Origin: Roseibium aggregatum IAM 12614
Lineage (GTDB): Bacteria > Pseudomonadota > Alphaproteobacteria > Rhizobiales > Stappiaceae
Reading direction: 5' to 3'
Length of the DNA stretch: 64,000 nt
Assembly (NCBI RefSeq): GCF_000168975.1
Contig: NZ_AAUW01000022.1
Location: 59,974-123,973 of the forward strand
Under the pieces are notes generated by a model. That model saw only the letters and a list, made by a program, of their open reading frames with translations, made no database searches and was not told the origin of the DNA. This document shows, piece by piece, positions 18,764-27,507 of this stretch. Numbering within the stretch: position 1 is the stretch's first letter; each line of letters starts with the position of its first letter. The position numbers were made by a program, and so were the translations under genes.

Positions 18764-19062
18764 AAATATACAACGCCAACAAAACCTTTTGGGCCGGCTG
18801 ACTGAACTCAATCAGGCACTATTGGGTCTGGTTTTCTGCCGGCAGGGTCCACACCCTGCCCGAGACGCTCTTCCGCTGACGAGATCGTCAGGGACTTCTT
18901 GAGTCTGATTGTCGCCGAGGGTTCTGGGGCGACGAGGAACCACAGTTTCTGACTGCGAACATGGAGGTCGCGGCCGGCCGTCTAAATAGGCAAGCCCTCA
19001 GGAACAGCTCCGGTGAGAGTTAAGGGGCACTGAAAGTGACATCCCCCTGACGGTAAGCCGTT
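18764..19062. other. Intergenic region without a recognisable gene
   Basis: About 300 bases. It has the string GGGTCCACACCC near 18846, the same 12 bases seen at the right end of the MITE-like element at 58.8 kb, but no other part of that element. No gene is supported. Confidence 0.4.
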
Positions 19063-19227
19063 TCAGATACGGCCAAGCAGTACCAGCACGATGACGACGA
19101 TCAGCACAGCACCAAGCACACCGACCCCGGCGTGGCCGAAGCCAAAACCATAGCCGCCGACACGGCCGCTGAATCCGCCCAGCAGAATAATGACAAGCAG
19201 AATAATGAGGATCAAGCCGAGTGACAT
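19063..19227 (-). CDS. DUF3309-like tiny membrane protein
   Basis: A 54-residue peptide. Two hydrophobic stretches (MSLGLILIILLVIILLGGF and VLGAVLIVVIVLVLLGRI) flank a Gly/Tyr/Phe-rich hinge (GRVGGYGFGFGHAG). This is the layout of DUF3309 proteins, which are common in rhizobia and usually linked to stress-response genes. An AGGAG site lies seven bases upstream of the ATG at 19227. Confidence 0.75.
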   Translation of the reverse strand: MSLGLILIILLVIILLGGFSGRVGGYGFGFGHAGVGVLGAVLIVVIVLVLLGRI

Positions 19228-19341
19228 GATGGTTTCTCCTGAAAGATGGACTATCGCTTCTCGCGATAAGTCCTGTTGATCTGAACCTCGGCGACTGGAC
19301 GGCTCAATGGTCTTCGCAACGCTCCGGCGGCGTCATTTTGC

Positions 19342-19485
19342 TCATTTGCCTTCGATGGAAATGCCGTTCTGGCCGATCTCGATATCGATCCCGCGCTGGC
19401 GTTCGTTGTAGTAAAGGTAGCTTGCGCCAACCGCCACGACGACGAGCACTCCGACAAGGATCAGAAGAAGGTTCCGGTTGATCAT
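19342..19485 (-). CDS. Tiny single-pass membrane protein
   Basis: About 47 residues: MINRNLLLILVGVLVVVAVG is one membrane helix and is followed by a charged C-terminal tail with GIDIEIGQNGISIEG. Two ATG codons lie in tandem (19488 and 19485); the second is favoured because GAGGG sits five bases upstream of it. Short proteins of this shape occur widely in rhizobia. Function is unknown. It is followed by the DUF3309-like gene on the same strand. Confidence 0.65.
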   Translation of the reverse strand: MINRNLLLILVGVLVVVAVGASYLYYNERQRGIDIEIGQNGISIEGK

Positions 19486-19554
19486 CATGTCCCTCAATGA
19501 ATGCCGATGTTCAGAAGACCGTGGAGGCTGGGTGAAGAGGCAGCCAGTCCCCTT

Positions 19555-19941
19555 CTAATTTCCATGGGCTTGCAAGCCGGCATAGGCCAGCAGCAGGCCG
19601 ATGCCGACCAGCCAATAGATGGATATTGCGGTCGGTCGGGGCGTGGGAACGTCCTTGCCGACGCGCGGAAGACAAGCGATCAGCCGCGAGACGGCCATGT
19701 CTAGTGCCGGACCGAACAACGGTACATCGGTGAAGCGGCCCAGGAGCGCCTCCAGTCTTTGCCGCGCAACTACCTCCTTCAAATGAGTCAGCGTCGCCGC
19801 CTCAACCCAGGGATCGACGCCAAGCCGGGCGAGCATCGAAAGCACGGTGACACTGGTTCCGCGAACATCGTCGCCGACAGTGGCTTGTAGAAAAAGGTCG
19901 TATTGCGGGTCTTGTCTCAGTCTGTTCGGTACGTATGCCAT
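19555..19941 (-). CDS. Hypothetical membrane-anchored protein
   Basis: A 128-residue protein starting MAYVPNRLRQDPQYDLFLQA. A soluble helical domain (VTVLSMLARLGVDPWVEAAT) ends in one C-terminal membrane helix (AISIYWLVGIGLLLAYAGLQ). The ATG at 19941 is preceded by AAGGA. The N-terminal domain resembles small proteins of rhizobia that associate with stress genes; no biochemical role is known. Confidence 0.65.
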   Translation of the reverse strand: MAYVPNRLRQDPQYDLFLQATVGDDVRGTSVTVLSMLARLGVDPWVEAATLTHLKEVVARQRLEALLGRFTDVPLFGPALDMAVSRLIACLPRVGKDVPTPRPTAISIYWLVGIGLLLAYAGLQAHGN

Positions 19942-20551
19942 TTGAGGATCCTTGCGGGCACCGTCCGTTTCGGCAGAAATCGCCGGGGACTTTGCTCCGA
20001 TTGAACCGAAGTAGGTCAGGCCTGTTTCTTCGGTGTCATTCACCTTAACGGAAAGCAGGCAATACGGCACTGACCCAGATCAGTGGTTGAAGGGATAAAA
20101 GCCTTTGGCAAAAGCCCGCTCCATCGGTTCCCTCGAGGCCGACCACCGGATCGCTAATCACCTGGCCCTGCTGTCCAGTTAAGTTCGCCTCAAAGGGATC
20201 GATCCTGATTATGGTCAGCGACAACGGGCCAGGTCTTGGGAGTGCCGGCAACGGCAAGACCGACGGAGGTTTGGGAACACGGCTGGTAAAGGCGCTGTCG
20301 GCTCAAATCGGAAGCTCGATCGAGTATTCATCCAGCCAAAAGGGGGGACTGCAAGATTGACCTTGGCGAGTGTCGGCTCCGTGTTCAGCCAGTCGGACGT
20401 GTTACGCCCAAGCTTCAGCCGGAACGGCTAGAACTGGAGTGGATCTGGCGTGGTTTGGATTGAGTCAGCCCAGGTTGCGAAATCTGCGGTGCTCCATTCG
20501 GTGTTTCCAGATGCCGCGGCGTCCGATTGGTGCACGGGCAGCATTTCAGCT
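19942..20551. other. Gene-poor region
   Basis: About 610 bases. The minus strand near 20295-20370 translates to broken peptide fragments that look like the C-terminus of a lost protein, but no intact frame or family can be named. The remaining short frames show no ribosome site. Confidence 0.4.
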
Positions 20552-21424
20552 TTATTCATCAAGCACTGTGTGATGCACCTCGACTGACATTTCTGCCAGA
20601 GCGTTCCCAGGCCCCGCAAAGCTGCCTGCAACCGGGACGACCTGATGAATCCCCCGGGCGACGGCAACGGGGATCAGATTTTTCGATCCGACACTTTGGT
20701 TCGTGGGATCGAAAGCGACCCAGCCCGCACCTGGTACAAAGACTTCCGCCCAAGCATGGGTGGTGCCCGTACCTTCTTGACCCACGAGACGCTTTTCAGG
20801 ATCGAACAGGTAGCCGGAGACGATACGGGCTCCGAAACCAAGGCTTCGCACAGCCTCCGCAAACAGGACCGCAATGTCGCGACATGACCCTGATCCGCGC
20901 GATAGAGTGTCCATCGGCGTCTGTGTTCCCTCCATTTCGCGACTAAGATAGGCAATGCAGGTCGAGACGCCGATCGCGATGTCCCTCAACAGGGACAATG
21001 TATCGGTTGGACGTCCAAGAACAAAACCCTCGGCCCATCTGGATAGTTGGCCGTCAAGGTCGGGGTATTGAGGTGTTGAAAGCGCTCCTAGATCGATCAT
21101 GTCGTCATCAGAATAGAAAAACGGGTAATTGATGGCCTCGGCAGCAATGGTGAATACCGGCCAGGCCGACGCGGTGAGCTCAACTGTTGCCCGGCTTTCG
21201 ACAAGCAATTGTTCGGTCGGTTCGCTGAATCGGGCAGTCGCGACGGCGTTGCCCGCGACGTCATGAGCCCAGGTGATTTCAGCCTCTGGCGTCACCGTCA
21301 AGTCATGTGAAATGAGCCGCAGGTCGCGCGCTTCACGCGGCCTCAGCATCATCCGATGAGGTCCTAGCAAGACCGGCACCAGATAACGGTATGCCGTTAC
21401 GTGATATGTGCTCAGCATTGTCAT
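20552..21424 (-). CDS. Transglutaminase-like protein with N-terminal BTG domain
   Basis: A 290-residue protein of the bacterial transglutaminase-like family. An N-terminal region (MTMLSTYHVTAYRYLVPVLL, GPHRMMLRPREARDLRLISH) corresponds to the bacterial-transglutaminase N domain. The core has the nucleophile segment SRGSGSCRDIAVLFAEAVRS, the His motif GTTHAWAEVFVPGAGWVAFD and the Asp in FDPTN, a complete Cys-His-Asp triad. Enzymes of this fold are thought to act as proteases or amide hydrolases. The start overlaps the end of a decayed GH94-like sequence. Confidence 0.85.
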   Translation of the reverse strand: MTMLSTYHVTAYRYLVPVLLGPHRMMLRPREARDLRLISHDLTVTPEAEITWAHDVAGNAVATARFSEPTEQLLVESRATVELTASAWPVFTIAAEAINYPFFYSDDDMIDLGALSTPQYPDLDGQLSRWAEGFVLGRPTDTLSLLRDIAIGVSTCIAYLSREMEGTQTPMDTLSRGSGSCRDIAVLFAEAVRSLGFGARIVSGYLFDPEKRLVGQEGTGTTHAWAEVFVPGAGWVAFDPTNQSVGSKNLIPVAVARGIHQVVPVAGSFAGPGNALAEMSVEVHHTVLDE

Positions 21425-21730
21425 GAGAGTCTCTCTGATATTTGGCGCAAGAGGGGCGCGCAACGCAGAGGGCTGAGACCAGGCACCAGATCGTGAGAGG
21501 TGCCGTCAAGCGGTAGAAGCACCGGCAGCCCTGCCAGAGTGTGGACCACGCGAAATTCACACAAGGCACCCGCTACTCTCATAGGCATTGAGAAGCCTGG
21601 CCAATCCGCCGGGATGTTGGTTTCGACGCGAAGACTGTCGCCTTCGCTGGCTGTGCCGAGGATCCCCTCGATCGCTTGCCAGGTGCATCCAGGCAGCTGT
21701 TGGTGTGAGCCACGTAGGCCCAGACCAGAC
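21421..21730 (-). pseudogene. 3' remnant of a GH94-type (NdvB-like) glucan synthetase/phosphorylase gene
   Basis: The minus strand encodes, in one frame, a peptide reading AAWMHLA after GPTWLTP, and one base out of phase EGILGTASEGDSLRVETNIP followed by ADWPGF. This matches the conserved C-terminus of cyclic beta-1,2-glucan synthetases and cellobiose phosphorylases (GWMYRA...EGILG...PCIPADWPGF). The frame break near 21700 and the missing upstream 2-8 kb show decay. The residual frame still ends in ATGA overlap with the transglutaminase gene, consistent with a former operon. Confidence 0.5.
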
Positions 21731-21887
21731 CGAAGACCCGCGGATAGCCCCAAGACGCGCCATCTGCGAACTATGGTCGCGCTCGGTAGTGGCTGGGCTG
21801 CAGGCATGATCGGGTGACCGGTTGCAAGTTGAACACTGCAGTCCATCCGCGTAGCCGACAAGGCGATTGCCCTGTCACAAATCCGGC

Positions 21888-22019
21888 TCAGGCTTTTTTT
21901 GCCTTCGGTACCGTCTCGATGGTCAATCCCTTACTGAAAGAAGGAGCCGGGACAGGTTTGGTCTTTTTCTGTTTCGGCTTTCTGTCTTCTTTGCCGCGGC
22001 GGCTTTTACCCTTTGCCAT
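21888..22019 (-). CDS. Tiny Lys-rich basic protein
   Basis: A 43-residue, strongly basic peptide: MAKGKSRRGKEDRKPKQKKT, then PAPSFSKGLTIETVPKAKKA. It has an AGGAGA ribosome site upstream of the ATG at 22019. Such short Lys-rich proteins are frequent in rhizobial genomes and may bind nucleic acid, but no function is established. The gene looks intact although it is next to decayed sequence. Confidence 0.6.
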   Translation of the reverse strand: MAKGKSRRGKEDRKPKQKKTKPVPAPSFSKGLTIETVPKAKKA

Positions 22020-22675
22020 TTCATTCTCCTATGCTGTCATCGAATCCATAAACATTCGCGCCCTTGAGATTCGCTGTATTAGCTTCTTTGACGGGTATGG
22101 GCGTATTTGATGAACGACCCATGGGACTTCCTCAGGGTAACTGGAACGCTGGGTTGAGTTCAGTCCCCGTCAGTAATTGTCTGCAATGATAAGAAATGTC
22201 TTCCTGGCCTCCACATGATGCCGGATTAGCGGAAACATCCATGCTTGTAGCTAATTCACAACATAGCTGCTGTGGTGGCGGCGCATGCTGATGTGGGTTA
22301 GGATGTGACCCATAAATGAAGATGAAACTTTTGACCGCGCGTTCAGGCCGAGATCGATGAAAATCACCCCGGTTTCTGGCTCACCGAATGCAGCGGCTGC
22401 AGGTGGCTAACCACACCGGTGAAGATGCGATCGACCGATCGGACCGGCAACCCACGCCATCTCTGAAACCGCCTCGTTCAGAAAGTCTATGTCAATCAAC
22501 GACAGATAGGACACGACTTATCGCCGAATGGCAGATGCGCCGTGAAAGCCCCCCGATGATTGCCTGCTGAAGTCAATCTCAATCGCTCGTTTGCCACGCT
22601 GCAAATGTCCGGTTTTGGGGCCTGCTCACGAGACGCTGTATGGCTGAATTGGCGGTGCATCTGGTCTCAACAACG
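22020..22675. other. Gene-poor region with one copy of a repeat end
   Basis: About 650 bases without a convincing gene. At 22309-22328 it holds a 20-base string (CCCATAAATGAAGATGAAAC) identical to the left end of the MITE-like element at 58.6 kb, so this stretch may be the debris of a mobile element. Confidence 0.45.
22309..22328 (+). repeat. Isolated copy of the MITE-like left end
   Basis: CCCATAAATGAAGATGAAAC here is identical to 58576-58595. The preceding bases (GATGTGA) resemble but do not equal the GGTGTGGC that precedes it in the other copy. No matching inverted end was found nearby, so it is a partial or solo element end. Confidence 0.5.
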
Positions 22676-23697
22676 CTAGGCAAGCGACCGGGCCAAAAGG
22701 AAACTGAAGACGGACAGAACGGCGAGACACGAGGTAATGCCGAGTACAAGTCTTGGTCCGACCGTCAGCATCCGACGCAGGTCAACGCTGAGGCCGAGAC
22801 CACACATGGCAACAACAAACAAGGTCCGCGAAAGATCTGAAGTCAGCGAGCTGACGCTTAAGGGAACCAATCCCAGATTGTTCGCCAGGGCGGCCGTCAG
22901 GAATGCGGGAATGAACCAGGGGAATACCTTTGCAAACGCCAGGCGCGGCTTGCCCGCGATGCGGGCCGCAGTCTCATGGTTCCTTAAAAGCAGCGGGGCA
23001 AGCAGACCGCAGGCATGAGCATCAGCACGCGCACGAGCTTTACCGCCGTGCCCATATGGGCGCTTGCCATGCTGACCGGGGCGGTCGCGGCAACAACTTG
23101 CGGGACCGCGTAGACTGTAAGCCCGGCAAAGGTGCCGAACTGAACGGCGTTAAGGCCGAACGCCGGCTCGAGAAGCGGGAGAAAAACGACGACCAGAACG
23201 CCGAGGATCGAACTGAAGGTAATCGCCGCCACAACGTCCTCGTTACAGGCCCGCACAGCCGGAGCGACTGCGGCAATCGCGGCGTTGCCGCAGATCGAGT
23301 TGCCGCAGGCCACCAGCACCGCGAGGTGCTCCGGAAGACCTATCGCCCTGCAGATCGTGAAACTCAAGATCACCATGACGGTGACGAAGCCAAGAATGCA
23401 GCCGACAAAGACGAGGCTGTTGCCTGAAAAGACACTGAAATCGAGTGAGAAACCCAGCAGGAAAACCGCAATCTCAAGGATGGTGACCGCAGCAAACCGG
23501 ATGCCGCCCGACCAGAACGCCGGCAGATCGAAAGACGACCTCACGCCGATGCCGAGAACGATCGCGCAGGTGAAAAGCTCGAAATACCGCTGCCCCGTAA
23601 GCCTGTTCCCTGCAACGCTCACCCCGTAGGCAAGACCGCCGAGGGCAAGGCAGAGGAAAAAACCGGGCAGGACGCGGAAAAGCGCTTCCCGGTTCAT
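22676..23697 (-). pseudogene. YeiH-type putative sulfate exporter, frameshifted
   Basis: The N-terminal 230 residues read as a YeiH/UPF0324-type multi-pass protein: VLGIGVRSSFDLPAFWSGGI, LLGFSLDFSVFSGNSLVFVG, HLAVLVACGNSICGNAAIAA and VYAVPQVVAATAPVSMASAH. The frame stops at 22984. One base out of phase the same protein resumes (AFAKVFPWFIPAFLTAALAN) and continues with VVAMCGLGLSVDLRRML to a stop at 22676. The total matches the usual 330-345 residue family length. One indel near 23000-23010 explains it: an inactivated gene or a sequence error. The family is annotated as a sulfate or sulfite exporter. Confidence 0.75.
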
Positions 23698-24509
23698 CCG
23701 GCGAAGGCCCGTTCGATGACGAATTCCGCGGGACGATTATTTGCCCCCTCCGTCAGACCGGCTCTTTCCAGCAGCGCTTTCGTATCCTTGAGCATGGCCG
23801 CGGAGCCACAGATCATGGCCCGGTCGTTCGCCGGGTCGAGCGGTGGGACGCCGAGATCTTTAAATAGCTTGCCGGTGTCGATCAGGTCGGTAATGCGCCC
23901 CTTGAAGGGATAGGGCTCGCGAGTGACGGAGTTGTAGAGCTTCAGTTTCGAGCTATCGAAGAACTCCTTCAGCATCTCATCCTGCTTGACCGCGTCGACC
24001 AGGTCCTGGCCATATTTGAGCTCCGCCACTTCCCGGCAGGAATGCGTCAGGATCAGCTCATCGAATTTCTCGTAGGTTTCCGGATCCCGGATCACGCTGG
24101 CGAAAGGCGCAATGCCCGTGCCGGTGGAGAACATGTAGAGCCGGCGCCCGGCCACCAGTGCGTCGTTGACGAGCGTTCCCGTTGGCTTCTTGCGCATCAG
24201 GATCGCATCGCCCGGCTGGATTTTCTGCAGATGCGCCGTCAACGGCCCATCCGGCACCTTGATGGAAAAGAACTCCATGTCCTCCGCCCAGGACGGACTG
24301 GCGATCGAATAGGCCCGGAAAACGGGTTTGCCCTCGATCATCAGCCCGATCACGACGAACTCGCCCGAGCGGAACCGGAACCCGGCGGGACGGGTCATGT
24401 GAAAATGGAACAGCCGGTCGGTGTAATGGGTGACCTTGGTGACGGTTTCGACGAAGGTGCCTGCAGGTGCACAGGCCTCCAGCTCCTCGGGACGGGTCAT
24501 GACATTCAT
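23694..24509 (-). CDS. fpr: Ferredoxin-NADP+ reductase
   Basis: A 271-residue flavoprotein of the bacterial Fpr class. The FAD domain contains RPAGFRFRSGEFVVIGLMIE and the FAD-binding RAYSIASPSW. The NADP domain has MFSTGTGIAPFASVIRDPET and CGSAAMLKDTKALLERAG. The C-terminal AEFVIERAF is the typical Fpr end. It exchanges electrons between NADPH and ferredoxin or flavodoxin. It lies immediately downstream of a 7Fe ferredoxin, its likely partner, and its stop overlaps the start of the YeiH-type gene (ATGA). Confidence 0.93.
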   Translation of the reverse strand: MNVMTRPEELEACAPAGTFVETVTKVTHYTDRLFHFHMTRPAGFRFRSGEFVVIGLMIEGKPVFRAYSIASPSWAEDMEFFSIKVPDGPLTAHLQKIQPGDAILMRKKPTGTLVNDALVAGRRLYMFSTGTGIAPFASVIRDPETYEKFDELILTHSCREVAELKYGQDLVDAVKQDEMLKEFFDSSKLKLYNSVTREPYPFKGRITDLIDTGKLFKDLGVPPLDPANDRAMICGSAAMLKDTKALLERAGLTEGANNRPAEFVIERAFAG

Positions 24510-24586
24510 GGAAAGCTCTCTCGGTTGGGTCGGGTTCGCGGCTCGGTGCCGTTTTGGCGGGCGGGCGCACCCGCCTTTGGGCGCCT

Positions 24587-24913
24587 TCAGGCGGCCTTTT
24601 CGCTCAGTTGCTCAAGCTTGCCTTCAACGCCATTCCAGTCTTCGGCATCTGGCATGGCATCGATCTTTTCTGTGATGACCGGCCAGAGCGCGGCGTATTT
24701 GGCATTGAGATCGATCCATTTCTGCGCTTCGGGATCGGTGTCGGCCAGGATGGCCTCGGCGGGGCATTCCGGTTCGCAGACGCCGCAATCGATGCATTCA
24801 TCCGGATTGATGACGAGCATGTTCTCGCCCTCATAGAAGCAATCGACCGGACAGACTTCGACACAGTCGGTGTATTTGCACCGGATGCAGTTTTCAGTGA
24901 CGACAAAGGTCAT
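24587..24913 (-). CDS. fdxA: 7Fe ferredoxin (FdxA type, 3Fe-4S + 4Fe-4S)
   Basis: A 108-residue FdxA-type ferredoxin. The first cluster region is ENCIRCKYTDCVEVCPVDCF and the second is DECIDCGVCEPECPAEAI, giving the pattern of one 3Fe-4S and one 4Fe-4S cluster. The acidic C-terminal extension (LNAKYAALWPVITEKIDAMP) is standard for this type. It precedes the Fpr gene by 77 bases on the same strand, so the pair is a small electron-transfer unit, probably feeding the divergent oxidoreductase cluster. That last link is inference. Confidence 0.95.
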   Translation of the reverse strand: MTFVVTENCIRCKYTDCVEVCPVDCFYEGENMLVINPDECIDCGVCEPECPAEAILADTDPEAQKWIDLNAKYAALWPVITEKIDAMPDAEDWNGVEGKLEQLSEKAA

Positions 24914-25124
24914 TGGCCCCTCCGTTGTGATGAACTTTCGCCGTTATTGCGGTCCTTTTCCGAATTGTCGGTCAATTAGTTGCTATTGGCGTTTCCAGGC
25001 GTGTGGTCAGCTGCTTCCACCAAAGGCAAGGAGCTGAAACCCGTGATCCCGACCCCATCGGAACCAACTGCCCCCCTTCCCTCGCCCGACCGGCTGAGAA
25101 ACTGTGAAGGCCGGAGGAAATCCG

Positions 25125-25439
25125 GTGACCGAAAAGCGCAGACTGAGCTGACTGGCCGGACGGACAGGTGCTTTCTTCACCGCGCCGTTTTTGCGGGACA
25201 ACAGCCAGTCGGCGCGCAGCAAGAAACTGAAACTCTCGGGCCTTGCCGTACCGGCTGCCGCGGACGTGACGATCAGCGCGCTCCGCCCAATCGGGGCATA
25301 CGCGATCAACATCGTCTTTTCCGACGGGTATGACCGCGCGATCTATCCCTGGGCCTATCTGCAAGACCTCGCCCAATCGGCGCTGTCCGCCCGGAAAAAC
25401 AGCCCTCTGACACCAAATGATTTTCTGAAGGGCAATTAG
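25125..25439 (+). pseudogene. DUF971/GBBH-N-like protein gene with in-frame TGA
   Basis: A GTG at 25125 with GGAGG at 25113-25117 opens a frame MTEKRRLS that meets TGA at 25149-25151, then continues without interruption for 95 codons (LAGRTGAFFTAPFLRDNSQS through ALRPIGAYAINIVFSDGYDR and IYPWAYLQDLAQ). That sequence has the DUF971/gamma-butyrobetaine-hydroxylase N-terminal pattern (FLRDN, the G-Y-A-I-x-I-x-F-x-D-G block and W-x-Y-L). Without reading through TGA, translation would need a TTG at 25191 that truncates the domain. Point mutation, sequence error or recoding are all possible. It precedes the flavoprotein gene by 66 bases. Confidence 0.6.
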
Positions 25440-25505
25440 TTGACCGACCGGCCGGAGCAGCCGGCCCTAGTGTGAATGAAATTGCTGGAGAGAGTGGAGA
25501 CAGGC

Positions 25506-27242
25506 ATGGATGACCTTCGTGCAGGATTGAATGAAGTGGATTGCGACCTGCTGGTGATCGGCGGCGGCACGGCCGGACCGATGGCGGCCTACAGGGCGCG
25601 GAAGAAGAACCCGAATGCCAAGGTCATCTTGCTGGAAAAGGCCAACGTGAAACGGTCCGGCGCCATTTCCATGGGCATGGACGGGCTTAACAATGCCGTC
25701 ATTCCCGGGCATTCGACGCCCGAGCAGTACACCAAGGAAATCACCATCGCCAATGATGGCATCGTCGACCAGGCGGCCGTCTACAAATATGCCCAGAACT
25801 GCTACGGCATCATCGAGGAGCTCGACCAGTTCGGCATCCGGTTCCAGAAGGATGAGAACGGCGAATACGACGTCAAGAAGGTTCACCACATGGGAACCTA
25901 CGTCTTGCCGATGCCCAATGGCGACACCGTCAAGAAGGCGCTATACCGCCAGTTGCGCCGGGCACGCGTACTGATTTCCAACCGCTACATGGCCACGCGC
26001 CTCCTGACGGGAAAGAGCGGCCGCGCTGCAGGCGCCATCGCCGTCAACACCCGCACAGGCGAGTTCCTGGTGATCAAGGCCAAGGCCGTGATCATGTGCA
26101 TGGGCGCGGCCGGCCGACTCGGCCTGCCGACATCAGGTTATCTGTATGGCACCTACGAGAATCCGACGAATTCCGGCGAAGGCTATTCCATGGCCTATCA
26201 CGCCGGCGCCAAGCTCGCCAATCTGGAGTGTTTCCAGATCAATCCGTTGATCAAGGATTACAACGGTCCCGCGTGCGCCTATGTGGCGGGTCCCTTCGGG
26301 GGCTACACGGCCAACTCGAAGAACGAGAGATTTATCGAATGCGACTACTGGTCCGGCCAGATGATGCAGGAGTTCTACAACGAACTGCAGTCTGGCAAGG
26401 GACCGGTGTTCCTCAAGCTCAACCACCTGCACAAGGATACCGCCGATCACATCGAGCACATCCTGCACACGGTTGAGCGGCCGAGCCGCGGCCGCTTCCA
26501 CGAGCAGCGCGGTACGAAATACTCCGAGCAGATGATCGAGATGCACATTTCGGAAATCGGCTTCTGCTCAGGGCACTCGGCCTCCGGGGTTTATGTCGAC
26601 GAGTTCGCCCGCACCACCGTGCCAGGCCTCTATGCCGCCGGAGACATGGCGAGCGTCCCGCACAACTACATGCTGGGCGCGTTCACAAACGGTGCGATCG
26701 CGGGCGAACACGCTATCGAGTTCGCAGACGACGTCGATTTCGACGATTTCGACGACGCTGCGACCTCCCTCGAACAGGAGCGTGTTCTGGCACCGACAAG
26801 GCGCGACGACGGCATTCCGCCGAACCAGATCGAATACAAGATACGCCGTCTGGTGAACGACTACCTGCAACCGCCAAAAGTGACGGCTAAATACGAGCTG
26901 TGCCAGGCACGCCTCGCCGAAGTGCGCCACGACATGGAAACCCAGATGATGGCTCGGGACGCGCATGAACTGATGCGCTCCATGGAGGTCGCCAGCATCC
27001 TGGATTGCGCCGACATGGCGGCCTTCGCCTCGCTATACCGCACCGAAAGCCGCTGGGGCCTCTATCACTGGCGCTCCGACTATCCTGGGTCGAATGACGT
27101 GGACTGGAAGTGCCATGTGCTGCTCTCTCAGGAGAACGGTGTCATGACCTGCGAGAAGAAGGACGTCGCGCCCTACATCATCCCGATCGGCGAGGACGAA
27201 AAGGACGCCTACTACAAGCAGCGCATCACCGCGCAGGCCTGA
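25506..27242 (+). CDS. AprA-like FAD-dependent oxidoreductase (fumarate reductase/succinate dehydrogenase flavoprotein superfamily)
   Basis: A 578-residue flavoprotein. The N-terminal FAD site is CDLLVIGGGTAGPMAAYRAR. It is followed by RSGAISMGMDGLNNAVIPGH, PTSGYLYGTYENPTNSGEGY, the C-terminal FAD segment VDEFARTTVPGLYAAGDMAS, and a helical C-terminal domain. The closest described family is dissimilatory adenylylsulfate reductase alpha (AprA) and its homologues, supported by the AprB-like ferredoxin directly after it. It is shorter than typical AprA. The ATG at 25506 follows GGAG; an earlier ATG at 25476 is possible. The reaction is inferred: an oxidation or reduction coupled to the ferredoxin, substrate not known. 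Confidence 0.8.
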   Translation: MDDLRAGLNEVDCDLLVIGGGTAGPMAAYRARKKNPNAKVILLEKANVKRSGAISMGMDGLNNAVIPGHSTPEQYTKEITIANDGIVDQAAVYKYAQNCYGIIEELDQFGIRFQKDENGEYDVKKVHHMGTYVLPMPNGDTVKKALYRQLRRARVLISNRYMATRLLTGKSGRAAGAIAVNTRTGEFLVIKAKAVIMCMGAAGRLGLPTSGYLYGTYENPTNSGEGYSMAYHAGAKLANLECFQINPLIKDYNGPACAYVAGPFGGYTANSKNERFIECDYWSGQMMQEFYNELQSGKGPVFLKLNHLHKDTADHIEHILHTVERPSRGRFHEQRGTKYSEQMIEMHISEIGFCSGHSASGVYVDEFARTTVPGLYAAGDMASVPHNYMLGAFTNGAIAGEHAIEFADDVDFDDFDDAATSLEQERVLAPTRRDDGIPPNQIEYKIRRLVNDYLQPPKVTAKYELCQARLAEVRHDMETQMMARDAHELMRSMEVASILDCADMAAFASLYRTESRWGLYHWRSDYPGSNDVDWKCHVLLSQENGVMTCEKKDVAPYIIPIGEDEKDAYYKQRITAQA

Positions 27243-27263
27243 CCCGGACATACGGAGACAAAG

Positions 27264-27497
27264 ATGCCCATCGCAAATACACCGACGACCGTTCCTGTTG
27301 TGGTCGACGAAGACAAATGCATTGCCGACAAGGGCTGCACGGTCTGTGTCGACGTCTGTCCGCTGGACGTTCTGCGCATCAGCGACCTGACCGGCAAAGC
27401 CTACATGAAATACGACGAGTGCTGGTATTGCATGCCCTGCGAGGCGGACTGTCCGACCAACGCGGTGACCGTCAACATTCCGTATCTTCTGCGCTGA
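27264..27497 (+). CDS. AprB-like dicluster 4Fe-4S ferredoxin
   Basis: A 77-residue protein with eight cysteines in two clusters: Cys19, 25, 28 and 32 (CIADKGCTVCVDVCP) and Cys53, 56, 59 and 63 (CWYCMPCEADCP). This is the pattern of the adenylylsulfate reductase beta subunit, but without the longer C-terminal tail of classical AprB. Starting 22 bases after the flavoprotein, it is the obvious electron-transfer partner. It is cytosolic, like the flavoprotein. Confidence 0.85.
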   Translation: MPIANTPTTVPVVVDEDKCIADKGCTVCVDVCPLDVLRISDLTGKAYMKYDECWYCMPCEADCPTNAVTVNIPYLLR

Positions 27498-27507
27498 GGA
27501 GGGCCCG

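Noticed and set aside
18846..18857. GGGTCCACACCC, the same 12 bases as the MITE right end.
   Set aside because: No further similarity on either side; 12 bases of a GC-rich word can occur by chance.
20295..20370. Minus-strand peptide resembling the end of an unidentified protein.
   Set aside because: The frame is broken and no family could be recognised from so short a segment.
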